From the NCBI GenBank assembly GCA_016169945.1, contig JADLSH010000193.1, forward strand, positions 2,604,001-2,668,000: a stretch of DNA of 64,000 nucleotides. The letters run 5' to 3'. Each line of letters starts with the position of its first letter. Within the stretch, counting starts at the first letter, position 1. Source of the stretch: Trachythela sp. YZ-2020 (taxonomy: Eukaryota; Cnidaria; Anthozoa; Malacalcyonacea; Clavulariidae). Under the pieces are notes generated by a model. The model saw only the letters and a list, made by a program, of their open reading frames with translations, was not told the DNA's origin and did no database searches. The translations under genes were made by a program, and so were the position numbers. Shown here one piece after another: positions 11,537-22,429 of the stretch.

Positions 11537-12978
11537 ATGGCCGCAACCGACCAGGTTGCGGTAGCCCTCATCGCAAAATCAATTGTCGACGAGCGCGCGA
11601 CCGGTCACGACGAAGACAGCACGCAGTCCGCAGGCGCAAAGCAGAGTCTAGATAAAGAGCAACTATTATTTACTAACAATTTACATTTGTCAGGTGTCTT
11701 AGCCCACTTTCCTAACCCTCAAACAATATTACCAACTAAATTAAACAAATTTGAAATGCCGTCAGTCTCGCATCCAGATCGACAAACGGTTAATTACGTT
11801 TTAAATGGCTTACGTTTTGGCTTCACACTTGGTTTTCAACCGCACTTATGTAAATTGAATCGGCAACATCTAATTGTCCATCCGCGCACGAACATCCGTC
11901 AGTTATTGATGAATAGTTATATAAAAGAGATTAGTTTTGGCAGAGTTTTGTCCCTACGCATGCTCCCCCACTTAAAGATTTGCACTTTAGTCGTTTTGGC
12001 TTGATCCCCAAAAAAGGAGCTGGATGGCGTCTTATTTTGTGCTTATCGTTCCCATTTGAACATAGTGTCAACGACGGCATAGACCACGATCTCTCTCCTC
12101 CGCAGAGGCTTACATGAAGTTTCTAGTGAGGGAAAAGTGAGCGTGCAGGGAGTGATGGGAAGAGCGAAATAAAAGTAGCCTCTGCCAGTTAATGTAATAA
12201 ATATGGCGGTTCGATATCAACCTTCGAGGGTGTTAAGAGATGTTTTCCACTTCTCTCTTTCAGGCGTAATGACTCCTCCTGGAGTGAATCCAACATTAAT
12301 ATTATCTTCTTCTGTCAATTTGCACCGAAAATAGCGAGAAATTGCAAATGAATATGGATATGTTGACTGAAAATATCCTCTAAATTGCAAAATTTCTTTC
12401 CTTTTGTATAAATGATCATAATTGACTCGATACTCAGATTAGTGAAGATTTATTTCAATTTCTACCACATTTCCGTCCATTTCAGGTTTAAAAAGATGTC
12501 GTGCTGTCAAACAAAAGTTTGTCTGAAAACTACTTTGCATTATCTGGCAGAGCCTCCTCGCCTTCATTTCAATCTTCCCATCACTCCCCGCGCGCTTACT
12601 TTTATTCAAGAAACTTCATGTAAGTTATTTGTAAATACTAAGGAGGCTCTGCGGAGGAGAGAGGACCACGATAATGTTTCTTTGCAATATTGTCCGGTAA
12701 AGCACGCGTTTATTAAAACAGGAAAGGGTGCATTAATGGGAAAGGTTGACAACAAGATCGCTTACCGTATAGTTCCAGTTAATCCTTCCGACAGAGATTT
12801 ATTAAGTATGCCATGGAGAGATAAGTTTTACGTTGGTTTTGGTATCACCGTTTGGCTTTCGATCTGCGCCCGGCAGTTGTCAAAATATAATAATGAAAGA
12901 AAAAAAAACAAGAAATGCGGGTGTCTAATATGCCTTTCTACTAAACTTTTCTTTGTGCGTCAGGCCGCGTGCTGTTGA
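11537..12978 (+). pseudogene. DIRS-type reverse transcriptase, 5' part, split by a MITE
   Basis: The reading frame shows DIRS signatures in order: SHPDRQTVNYVLNGLRFGF at 11773-11825, a frameshift near 11945, then LHFSRFGLIPKK, WRLILCLSFP and SVNDGID (11980-12085). At 12091 a 573-bp MITE interrupts it, and exactly in frame after 12672 it resumes with VSLQYC and the palm motif-A region KVDNKIAYRIVPVNPSDR (about 12745-12795), with the catalytic aspartate kept. The similarity fades after about 12870, before the YxDD box, and runs into A-rich sequence and the satellite. RNase H and tyrosine recombinase are missing. Target-duplication codons (Asp-His-Asp) occur on both sides of the insertion, confirming that the frame was open when the MITE entered or not long before. 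Confidence 0.85.
12091..12663. mobile_element. Mutator-like (MULE) MITE with perfect 9-bp target duplication
   Basis: The 573-bp element begins CTCTCTCCTCCGCAGAG and ends with the exact complement. The arms remain related for about 100 bp (shared GGGAGTGATGGGAAGA, ACTTCATGTAAG and CTGGCAGAG blocks). It is flanked by GACCACGAT at 12082-12090 and 12664-12672. Long arms with a 9-bp duplication are typical of Mutator-like elements. No transposase. It interrupts the DIRS reverse transcriptase, so it is younger than that element. Confidence 0.85.
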
Positions 12979-12989
12979 TATGGCGTTAG

Positions 12990-15900
12990 CTCTGCATTGT
13001 TTTGACCCAACATACTTTGCTGTGAAATCGGGTACCTCAGCATTGTTTTAGCTGGCGTGTTTTATATGTAGCATACCTGGATTGTGACATCAGGTAATTG
13101 AAGCATTGTTTCAACTGCATATACCTGGTGGTGACATCCGGGTAACTAGGCATTGTTCAACTTTGACATACCTGGTTGTGACATCAGGCAACTAATAATA
13201 TATAAAAGGTTATACAGTAGCAAATTATATAAAAATATTCCCAAAAGCGCTTTGCAACGACGAGTTCTACTATATACAAGCACGATGCGATATTACAGGA
13301 ATTAAGGTATAAGCACATGGTTTCCTAGCCATGGTTTCACTTACAGCATACCTGGTTGTGGCTTAGCGCAGCATTGTTTTAGCGCAGCATACCTGGTTGC
13401 AGACATCGCAATTAGGGCATTGTTTCGGCACAACATACCTGGGTTGTGACATCGGGTAACTAGGCATTGTTTCGGCACAGCATACCTGAACGTAACATCA
13501 GGCCAAGAATTCAGCCTTGTTTCAGCACCAGCATGTGCCGGTTGTGACATCAGGTAACTAAGCGGGCACTAATAATATATAAAGATTTATGCAGCGCTTA
13601 AATTATATAAAATATTCACAAGCGCTTTACAACAATGAAGTTCTACTATATACAAGCAGCTAAAATAGATATTAAGAATTGGCTGCATAAGCAGATATTT
13701 CAAGCGCAAGGCTCAACAGCACACCTGGTCATAAGACACTGGCACCAAGCATTACTGAAAGAATATAGACACTCTGGTCGCATATCAAATCGCCATCCGT
13801 TTCAGCAATGTTTTACACCAGTCAGACGGGGCATCCAGCTCTGTCACACAGCACACCCGGCCGTAGACATCGGGAAAGCAACTAAGATTGTTCCAGCACA
13901 GCATACCTGGTTGTACGACGGCATCAGGTAAGTATAAAGCATTGTTTTCGCCTGCGCATACCTGGGCAACCAATTGTGACATCGTAACCATACATTGCGT
14001 TTCTTTAAATTACGGCGATTGTTTTGAGCCGCCACACGCACGGCTGGTGACATCGGGTAATTCAGCATTGCTTCAGCACAGCACACCTGGTTGTGACATC
14101 GGGCACCAAGTATTATTTCGCAGTACCAGTATACTCGGTTGTGACATCGGGTAACTGGGTTACAGCGCATACCTGGTTGTGACATCATCGGCAACATAGC
14201 ATTGTTTCAGCACACAGCACTGGTTGTGACATCGGGTAATTAGCATTGTTCGGCACAGCATACCTGGTTGTGACATCGGGTAACTAAGCATTGTTTCGGC
14301 ACAGCATACCTGGTTGTGACATCGGGCAACTAAGCATTGTTTCAGCTCAAACAGCATACCTGGTTGTGACATCGGGTAATTCAGCATTGTTTCAGCACAG
14401 CATACCTGGTTGTGACATCGGGTAACTAAGCATTGTTTCAGCACAGCATACCTGGTTGTGACATCGGGTAACTAAGCATTGTTTTAGCACAGCATACCTG
14501 GTTGTGACATCGGGTAACTAAGCATTGTTTTAGCACAGCATACCTGGTTGTGACATCGGGTAATTCAGCATTGTTTCAGCACAGCATACCTGGTTGTGAC
14601 ATCGGGTAACTAAGCATTGTTTCAGCACAGCATACCTGGTTGTGACATCGGGTAACTAAGCATTGTTTTAGCACAGCATACCTGGTTGTGACATCGGGTA
14701 ACTAAGCATTGTTTTAGCACAGCATACCTGGTTGTGACATCGGGTAACTAAGCATTGTTTCAGCACAGCATACCTGGTTGTGACATCGGGTAATTCAGCA
14801 TTGTTTTAGCACAGCATACCTGGTTGTGACATCGGGTAACTAAGCATTGTTTTAGCACAGCATACCTGGTTGTGACATCGGGTAACTAAGCATTGTTTTA
14901 GCACAGCATACCTGGTTGTGACATCGTGTAACTAAGCATTGTTTTAGCACAGCATACCTGGTTGTGACATCGGGTAACTAAGCATTGTTTCAGCACAGCA
15001 TACCTGGTTGTGACATCGGGTAATTCAGCATTGTTTTAGCACAGCATACCTGGTTGTGACATCGGGTAACTAAACATTGTGTTAGCACAGCATACCTGGT
15101 TGTGACATCGGGTAACTAAGCATTGTTTTAGCACAGCATACCTGGTTGTGACATCGGGTAATTCAGCATTGTTTTAGCACAGCATACCTGGTTGTGACAT
15201 CGGGTAACTAAGCATTGTTTCAGCACAGCATACCTGGTTGTGACATCGGGTAATTCAGCATTGTTTTAGCACAGCATACCTGGTTGTGACATCGGGTAAC
15301 TAAGCATTGTTTTAGCACAGCATACCTGGTTGTGACATCGGGTAATTCAGCATTGTTTTAGCACAGCATACCTGGTTGTGACATCGGGTAATTCAGCATT
15401 GTTTCAGCACAGCATACCCGGTTGTGACATCGGGTAACTAAGCATTGTTTCAGCACAGCATACCTGGTTGTGACATCGGGTAACTAAGCATTGTTTTCGC
15501 ACAGTATACCTGGTTGTGACATCGGGTAACTAAGCATTGTTTTCGCACAGTATACCTGGTTGTGACATCGGGTAACTAAGCATTGTTTCAGCACAGCATA
15601 CCTGGTTGTGACATCGGGTAATTCAGCATTGTTTTAGCACAGCATACCTGGTTGTGACATCGGGTAACTAAGCATTGTTTTAGCACAGCATACCTGGTTG
15701 TGACATCGGGTAACTAAGCATTGTTTTAGCACAGCATACCTGGTTGTGACATCGGGTAACTAAGCATTGTTTTAGCACAGCATACCTGGTTGTGACATCG
15801 GGTAACTAAGCATTGTTTTAGCACAGCATACCTGGTTGTGACATCGGGTAACTAAGCATTGTTTCAGCACAGCATACCTGGTTGTGACATCGGGTAATTC

Positions 15901-18900
15901 AGCATTGTTTCAGCACAGCATACCTGGTTGTGACATCGGGTAACTAAGCATTGTTTTAGCACAGCATACCTGGTTGTGACATCGGGTAACTAAGCATTGT
16001 TTTAGCACAGCATACCTGGTTGTGACATCGGGTAACTAAGCATTGTTTTAGCACAGCATACCTGGTTGTGACATCGGGTAATTCAGCATTGTTTTAGCAC
16101 AGCATACCTGGTTGTGACATCGGGTAACTAAGCATTGTTTTAGCACAGCATACCTGGTTGTGACATCGGGTAATTCAGCATTGTTTTAGCACAGCATACC
16201 TGGTTGTGACATCGGGTAACTAAGCATTGTTTTAGCACAGCATACCTGGTTGTGACATCGGGTAACTAAGCATTGTTTCAGCACAGCATACCTGGTTGTG
16301 ACATCGGGTAATTCAGCATTGTTTTAGCACAGCATACCTGGTTGTGACATCGGGTAACTAAGCATTGTTTTAGCACAGCATACCTGGTTGTGACATCGGG
16401 TAACTAAGCATTGTTTTAGCACAGCATACCTGGTTGTGACATCGGGTAATTCAGCATTGTTTTAGCACAGCATACCTGGTTGTGACATCGGGTAACTAAG
16501 CATTGTTTCAGCACAGCATACCTGGTTGTGACATCGGGTAATTCAGCATTGTTTTAGCACAGCATACCTGGTTGTGACATCGGGTAACTAAGCATTGTTT
16601 TAGCACAGCATACCTGGTTGTGACATCGGGTAATTCAGCATTGTTTTAGCACAGCATACCTGGTTGTGACATCGGGTAACTCAGCATTGTTTCAGCACAG
16701 CATACCTGGTTGTGACATCGGGTAACTCAGCATTGTTTTAGCACAGCATACCTGGTTGTGACATCGGGTAACTAAGCATTGTTTTAGCACAGCATACCTG
16801 GTTGTGACATCGGGTAACTAAGCATTGTTTTAGCACAGCATACCTGGTTGTGACATCGGCAACTAAGCATTGTTTCAGCACAGCATACCTGGTTGTGACA
16901 TCGGGTAATTCAGCATTGTTAAGCACAGCATACCTGGTTGTGACATCGGGTAATTAAGCATTGTTCAGCACAGCATACCTGGTTGTGACATCGGGTAACT
17001 AAGCATTGTTTTAGCACAGCATACCTGGTTGTGACATCGGGTAACTAAGCATTGTTTTAGCACAGCATACCTGGTTGTGACATCGGGTAATTCAGCATTG
17101 TTTTAGCACAGCATACCTGGTTGTGACATCGGGTAACTAAGCATTGTTTCAGCACAGCATACCTGGTTGTGACATCGGGTAATTCAGCATTGTTTTAGCA
17201 CAGCATACCTGGTTGTGACATCGGGTAACTAAGCATTGTTTTAGCACAGCATACCTGGTTGTGACATCGGGTAATTCAGCATTGTCTTAGCACAGCATAC
17301 CTGGTTGTGACATCGGGTAATTCAGCATTGTTTCAGCACAGCATACCCGGTTGTGACATCGGGTAACTAAGCATTGTTTCAGCACAGCATTCCTGGTTGT
17401 GACATCGGGTAACTAAGCATTGTTTTCGCACAGTATACCTGGTTGTGACATCGGGTAACTAAGCATTGTTTTCGCACAGTATGCCTGGTTGTGACATCGG
17501 GTAACTAAGCATTGTTTCAGCACAGCATACCTGGTTGTGACATCGGGTAATTCAGCATTGTTTTAGCACAGCATACCTGGTTGTGACATCGGGTAACTAA
17601 GCATTGTTTTAGCACAGCATACCTGGTTGTGACATCGGGTAACTAAGCATTGTTTTAGCACAGCATACCTGGTTGTGACATCGGGTAACTAAGCATTGTT
17701 TTAGCACAGCATACCTGGTTGTGACATCGGGTAACTAAGCATTGTTTTAGCACAGCATACCTGGTTGTGACATCGGGTAACTAAGCATTGTTTCAGCACA
17801 GCATACCTGGTTGTGACATCGGGTAATTCAGCATTGTTTTAGCACAGCATACCTGGTTGTGACATCGGGTAACTAAGCATTGTTTTAGCACAGCATACCT
17901 GGTTGTGACATCGGGTAACTAAGCATTGTTTTAGCACAGCATACCTGGTTGTGACATCGGGTAATTCAGCATTGTTTTAGCACAGCATACCTGGTTGTGA
18001 CATCGGGTAACTAAGCATTGTTTCAGCACAGCATACCTGGTTGTGACATCGGGTAATTCAGCATTGTTTTAGCACAGCATACCTGGTTGTGACATCGGGT
18101 AACTAAGCATTGTTTTAGCACAGCATACCTGGTTGTGACATCGGGTAACTAAGCATTGTTTTAGCACAGCATACCTGGTTGTGACATCGGGTAACTACAT
18201 TGTTTCAGCACAGCATACCTGGTTGTGACATCGGGTAATTCAGCATTGTTTTAGCACAGCATACCTGGTTGTGACATCGGGTAACTAAGCATTGTTTTAG
18301 CACAGCATACCTGGTTGTGACATCGGGTAACTAAGCATTGTTTTAGCACAGCATACCTGGTTGTGACATCGGGTAATTCAGCATTGTTTTAGCACAGCAT
18401 ACCTGGTTGTGACATTGGGTAATTCAGCATTGTTTCAGCACAGCATACCTGGTTGTAACATCGGGTAACTAAGCATTGTTTTAGCACAGCATACCTGGTT
18501 GTGACATCGGGTAACTCAGCACTGGTTTGGCATGGCACACCTGGTTGGCTGGTTGTGACATCGGGTAATTCACAGTGTTTCAGCACAGCATATATCTGGT
18601 TGTGACATCGGGTAACTCAGCCTTGTTTCAGCACAGCATACCCGGTTGTCACATCGGGTAACTAAGCATTGTTTTAGCACAGCATACCTGGTTGTGACAT
18701 CGGATAACTCAAACTGGTTTGGCATGGCACACCTGGTTGTGACATCGGGTAATTCAGCATTGTTCAGCACAGCATATCTTGTTGTGACATCCGGTTATTC
18801 AGCATTGTTTTAGCACAGCATACCTGGTTGTGACATCGGGTTACTTAGCATTGTTTCAGCACAGCATACCTGGTTGTGACATCGGGTAATTCAGCATTAT

Positions 18901-19200
18901 TTTAGCACAGCATACCTGGTTGTGAAATCGGGTAATTCAGCATTGATTTAGCACAGCATACCTGGTTGTGACAGCGGGTAATTCAGCATTGATTTAGCAC
19001 AGCATACCTGGTTGTGACATCGGGTAACTCAGCCTTGTTTTAGCACAGCATACCTGGTTGTGACATCGTGTAACTCAACCGTGTTTCGGCACAGCATATA
19101 CTTGGTTGTGACATAAGGTAACTCAGCGTGGTATTGGCATTCTAACAATTTGTTTCTACTAAGCATATCTGGTGGTGATATCGGGTAACTAAGCATGGTC
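12990..19200. repeat. 46-bp satellite array, about 130 copies
   Basis: A head-to-tail array with a monomer of 46 bp; the core phrases are CATACCTGGTTGTGACATCG and TAACTAAGCATTGTTT. From about 14200 to 18400 monomers are nearly identical and fall into a few types (TTTTAGCAC, TTTCAGCAC, TTTTCGCAC; TAACTAAGC or TAATTCAGC). Both margins (12990-14200 and 18500-19200) are degenerate, as expected from unequal exchange. A non-satellite block is duplicated inside the left margin (about 13186-13290 and 13567-13665). A marker series (ATACCCGG followed by two TTTTCGCACAGT monomers) recurs 1929 bp apart, near 15416 and 17345, indicating a higher-order duplication. Short minus-strand ORFs here are repeat artefacts. 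Confidence 0.97.
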
Positions 19201-19500
19201 TCTGCACAGGACCCTCAGTTAAACTCATTGCAAGACATGTCTGCTGGTTGTGTGTTGGTTAGGTGCAAACGGAGGAAAAACTATTACTTGGATGGGTGAT
19301 ATCTTAGTTATAGCGATATCACTATTGGTGGTCAGGTCAATACTCGAAATCGCTACATGCCTCTTGACCTGAATCCAAGTAATTGCAAATGTTTGGTAAA
19401 CTGCCAACCTCGTACCCAGGGCTTCTCGGGTAAACTACGGACCTCCCACCCGTTGCACCTAACCATCCATACGGGTAAGTTATGTTACTGCAGGTGTTAA
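19201..19500. other. Spacer between satellite and right inverted repeat
   Basis: Unique-looking sequence with an internal weak inverted pair (ATTACTTGGAT near 19283 and ATCCAAGTAAT near 19374). No ORF of note. Confidence 0.4.
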
Positions 19501-19599
19501 ATAAACTTACCCTTGTCTCACTGTTCCACATTTTACCTCTCTGATCGCGTTATCATTCAAGAAAACAAAATGTGGAACAGTGAGACAAAGTAAGTTTAT
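19501..19599. repeat. Hairpin-forming inverted repeat (about 33-bp arms)
   Basis: Arm 19501-19534 and arm 19567-19599 are complementary except for one small indel; the shared core is TGTCTCACTGTTCCACATTTT in reverse and forward forms. The loop is 32 bp. It abuts the inner edge of the right inverted terminal repeat of the DIRS unit. It may be a small foldback MITE or part of the element's internal complementary region; I cannot decide. Confidence 0.8.
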
Positions 19600-19607
19600 A
19601 TATGACC

Positions 19608-20176
19608 TCTAATTTGTTAATATTCTCACAAGTGTTTACAAATAATACGGAAATTATAGCTTCAGCTTGTTCCACGTGCTTTATACAACCTGCCTACTTT
19701 ATTGTTTTTCACGCAGTATTTTTTTTAATTTTTACCACTTTTGGACTCTTTATGCAATAAAGTCCGGATTTAATGTGATTTCAGTGATAGTTAGGCGCTG
19801 GTGCCAACTCTCGATTTAGGCGCATGTTCCTTCCAAATCATCGACCATGTTTTTTTTTATATATTCCAAATCATCGACCAGTGGACTCTAAGTGAGTTCG
19901 ACCATGAGTCTTGCGCGGCCGTGTATGCAAAAACGTCATGAGAGTCATGCAGGACATGACGTAAGCATAATGAAATGTAATGAAAGCAAATTACGAAGCA
20001 GCATAATGAAATACGAAACGGCATAATGAAATACGAACCGGCATAACAGAATGCAAAAACAGCATAATGAAATACGAAACGGCACATCGAAATGCAAAAC
20101 AGCATAATAGAATACCAAGCAGGTTAACAAAATGCCTCTGTTAATTACATAATGTAAAGTGGGATTTTGGCGGAAA
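19608..20176 (-). repeat. Right inverted terminal repeat of the DIRS unit
   Basis: Complement of 9843-10420. Outer edge is GTGGGATTTTGGCGGAAA ending at 20176. It contains the same series of ATAATGAAATACG reiterations (about 19968-20105). Compared with the left copy it has longer T-runs (near 19720 and 19850) and scattered substitutions. Short minus ORFs across it mirror those of the left repeat. Confidence 0.85.
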
Positions 20177-20210
20177 TCACCCCTCATACAAAACATATAC
20201 GCAACCTATC

Positions 20211-20500
20211 ACTCTCGATTTCAGCTTGCTTTCCAAAGTTCGATCAGTTCAAACTTCAAAGTTCGTTTCAAAGTTGGTTTCCGATGTGATACAAATTCAA
20301 TTTGTTTACAAATTCAAGCGTTATGATTGGCTAGTGAAATAAGCTAGCCAATCAAATCGCGTAATACACAGCCATCGTAACCTTCCGTGAGCTATCGGAA
20401 ACCAAATTTGAAACGAAGTTTGAACTTTGAACTGAACTTTGGAATATACAAAAATATAACATTCGAAGTCAGTTTTCAAAAGCAAGCTGAAGTCGAGAGT
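20211..20500. mobile_element. Foldback MITE
   Basis: A 290-bp palindromic element. It starts ACTCTCGATTTCAGCTTGC and ends with the imperfect complement GCAAGCTGAAGTCGAGAGT. The arms continue inward through AACTTTGAA-rich sequence to a centre with ATTGGCTAG and its complement (20325-20350). No ORF and no clear target duplication. Superfamily unknown. Confidence 0.75.
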
Positions 20501-20759
20501 AATATATCGTCATAACCTCATTAATTACCTCCGCTAGATTATCCGGTTTCACATGGATTTGTATTGGCAATACGATTTGTATTGGCATAATTTTTTTTAC
20601 TTATATTGATAAAGTATCCCTACGGAATACTTAATTTCTAATTTCATAGTTCCCTTGTCCAGCGCATTTAGTTGTTGAGAAAATTTGTCACAAAGTTCAA
20701 CAGTCGCCGCCGTTTTGAAAAATTCCGCATATGCTAATTTATGCATGAATACATTAAAG

Positions 20760-21020
20760 ACGTCATTAGCAGGGGGCACCATTTTAGGCCGCAGAGTGAG
20801 AATCGAAAAGCTGCAATTCCGTTGCACTCCTCGTGGAAGTGTGGAACAACGTAATTTGTACATAAAATGAATAGATCAGAACTTACTTTAGCAGAATCCG
20901 TTGCCTCCCAAGCGAAACAGTTGCACAAATTGAAATAAAATCCCTCCAAAGTTTCGTTTTTTGGCGCTTTGAAATATTTGATCTGCCATTGTTTTAGTGG
21001 CAACTACGCATGCGCTTGGC
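20760..21020 (-). repeat. Repeat R2 with exon-like and promoter-like parts (copy 1)
   Basis: Reading on the minus strand: CGCATGCGTAGTTGCC, then AAAACAATGGC, then a conserved block around ACTTTGGAGGGATTTTAT and CTGTTTCGCTTGGG, then a GTAAGT donor-like site, then a second block CGAGGAGTGCAACGGAAT. The same order occurs on the plus strand at 23515-23765 with roughly 70-80% identity by eye. ORFs of 88-89 aa overlap it on the minus strand (20597-20863, 20734-21003), but the two copies do not keep a common frame, so coding is doubtful. It is either a duplicated first exon with promoter or a short repeat. Confidence 0.55.
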
Positions 21021-22250
21021 TATCAAACTCCCACTGTACTGCACACGCGCTGGTAGGCAAAAGGGGTTTTCCCAGTGGGTTTCCCCTATGAAGAACAATA
21101 CAATCAAATCTTATAATTCTATCGAATCGATCAATGCACAAACAGGGTTCTCCTTATCAGGCTGTAACCGATAAAATTTACCGTTTCCACGACTACTGAT
21201 TACCGCCTGGAGAATCCTAGAGTTTATGTAAAGGTTTTTTGTTGTAAACACAGTTTTGTGTAAAACAGTGACAATTGATATGACGTTTAACTGTTATAAA
21301 CTTTAGAATTCTATATCTTAAATTTTCCCTCAAAATGCAGGAAATGGCATTTCAGAGACTTGAGAGGAGGATCACGCTCCCGGACCCCCTAAAGGTTTGT
21401 CGAGCCTCCGGCGCTACGTGACGCTTACCTGTTCATACACCTTTTTTACCTTCCGCGCTAACAATTGTGGAGAACCCTGCACACACATGAAATATTGCAA
21501 ACACATTGTGTTTATTGCTGCTTAAACACTCGATCACATCGATCTCGCTGGCTATTGTTTCGAAATAACGTTTTAACTTTTAATAATTAATTAAAAATAT
21601 TATTAAAATCGAATTCAATTATTATAAATTGGCTAGGGGTAAAAACCCACCTGCATCAAACAGGACGGAGATCACATATTCTGTCAATACAAACTACGTA
21701 CAAACCGGCCCAGCCGTAAATATTTCACTAAAGTGATACTTGTATAAACTCCTAGGAAAACCTCTGATTAAATTGTTAAAAATAGTTCAATTGTGGACTT
21801 ATAATTAAGTTCGGTAGATAAGTAAGATGACACATCAAACAGCGTTGCTGTTTATGGTTTAATGTATTAACGCATTTCCTTCCTCCATATATAACTCTGC
21901 AAAGATATATCTGGCAAATGCTGACAACCGGGATCCGTTGCTTCTCCGCTTCTCGGTGTGTTTCCAAATTTCTCATCTCGTCAAAAAAAACACCAAATTT
22001 TCGCCGTGTTATATTCCATGGACATCAATCTTGGACATGGGCCAACTGTTCCATCTGTTCCAACCATAAGCGTTTTAACACGATCTTAGATAGCGACGAA
22101 GCCGGATGCACCAATGAAGGATCTCGTATCTTAGAAAACTCATCTCAAACGCCAATGCGTAGAAATGCATCTAAACGATTATAGATAAATTGGGAGGAAA
22201 TGAAAATTCCATAATGATATCTCATTTAACATAACTGTTTTGTGGAAAAC
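21021..22250. other. Non-coding, no gene recognised
   Basis: Mixed AT-rich sequence. The 88-residue plus ORF at 21918-22184 and the 66-residue minus ORF at 21776-21976 show no motif. No tandem or inverted repeat found by eye. Confidence 0.4.
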
Positions 22251-22254
22251 ACCA

Positions 22255-22366
22255 CGTTTATTTATTTGGCAAAGTTTTCGATCCGTACTGAGACCGGATC
22301 TTCATCAGTGCTATAAAAATCCCGGCTTTTGGATCGAAAGCTTTGCCAAATAAATAAATAAACAAA
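22255..22366 (-). other. Inverted repeat with hammerhead-like core
   Basis: Arms about 22257-22283 and 22332-22360 are complementary (TTTGGCAAAG...TCGATCC and its complement). On the minus strand between them lies CTGATGA (22308-22302), one extra A, a 6-bp stem GATCCG/CGGATC with a 9-nt loop, then GAAA. This is the conserved-core order of a hammerhead ribozyme, a motif common in retrozymes and Penelope-like elements. Stems I and III are not convincing, so it may be a decayed or coincidental motif. Confidence 0.4.
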
Positions 22367-22429
22367 TAAATGCAAACCTACAAGAAAGATATTTCATTAC
22401 AAATCTCATCTTCATTGATGCAGTCCTCT

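Larger units (their letters stand above)
9843..20176 (+). mobile_element. DIRS-type retrotransposon remnant with inverted terminal repeats and a satellite core
   Basis: Inverted repeats of about 570 bp bound a 10.3-kb unit: 9843-10420 and 19608-20176, both with the outer edge TTTCCGCCAAAATCCCAC. Inside are a gag-like ORF and a DIRS-type reverse transcriptase (see separate entries). DIRS elements are known to have inverted terminal repeats, to make no target duplication and to integrate with a tyrosine recombinase. I see no target duplication at the outer edges, which fits. The second half of the reverse transcriptase, RNase H, methylase and tyrosine recombinase are absent; from about 12.99 to 19.2 kb there is only 46-bp satellite. 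Either the satellite expanded inside or replaced the 3' half, or two solo repeats happen to flank the region. DIRS identity of the ORFs is firm; that the repeats are its termini is inference. Confidence 0.7.

Noticed and set aside
13341..18770. Several minus-strand ORFs of 60-94 residues with repeated LKQCLVTRCHNQVCC-like units
   Set aside because: Products of the 46-bp satellite. Indels shift frames constantly and no frame is kept across the array.
12990..19200. The array as a CRISPR locus
   Set aside because: 46-bp monomers follow one another without unique spacers, in a eukaryotic genome, with no cas genes.
20597..20863. 88-aa minus ORF as a host gene
   Set aside because: Overlaps repeat R2, starts in no good context and its counterpart at 23515 does not keep the frame.
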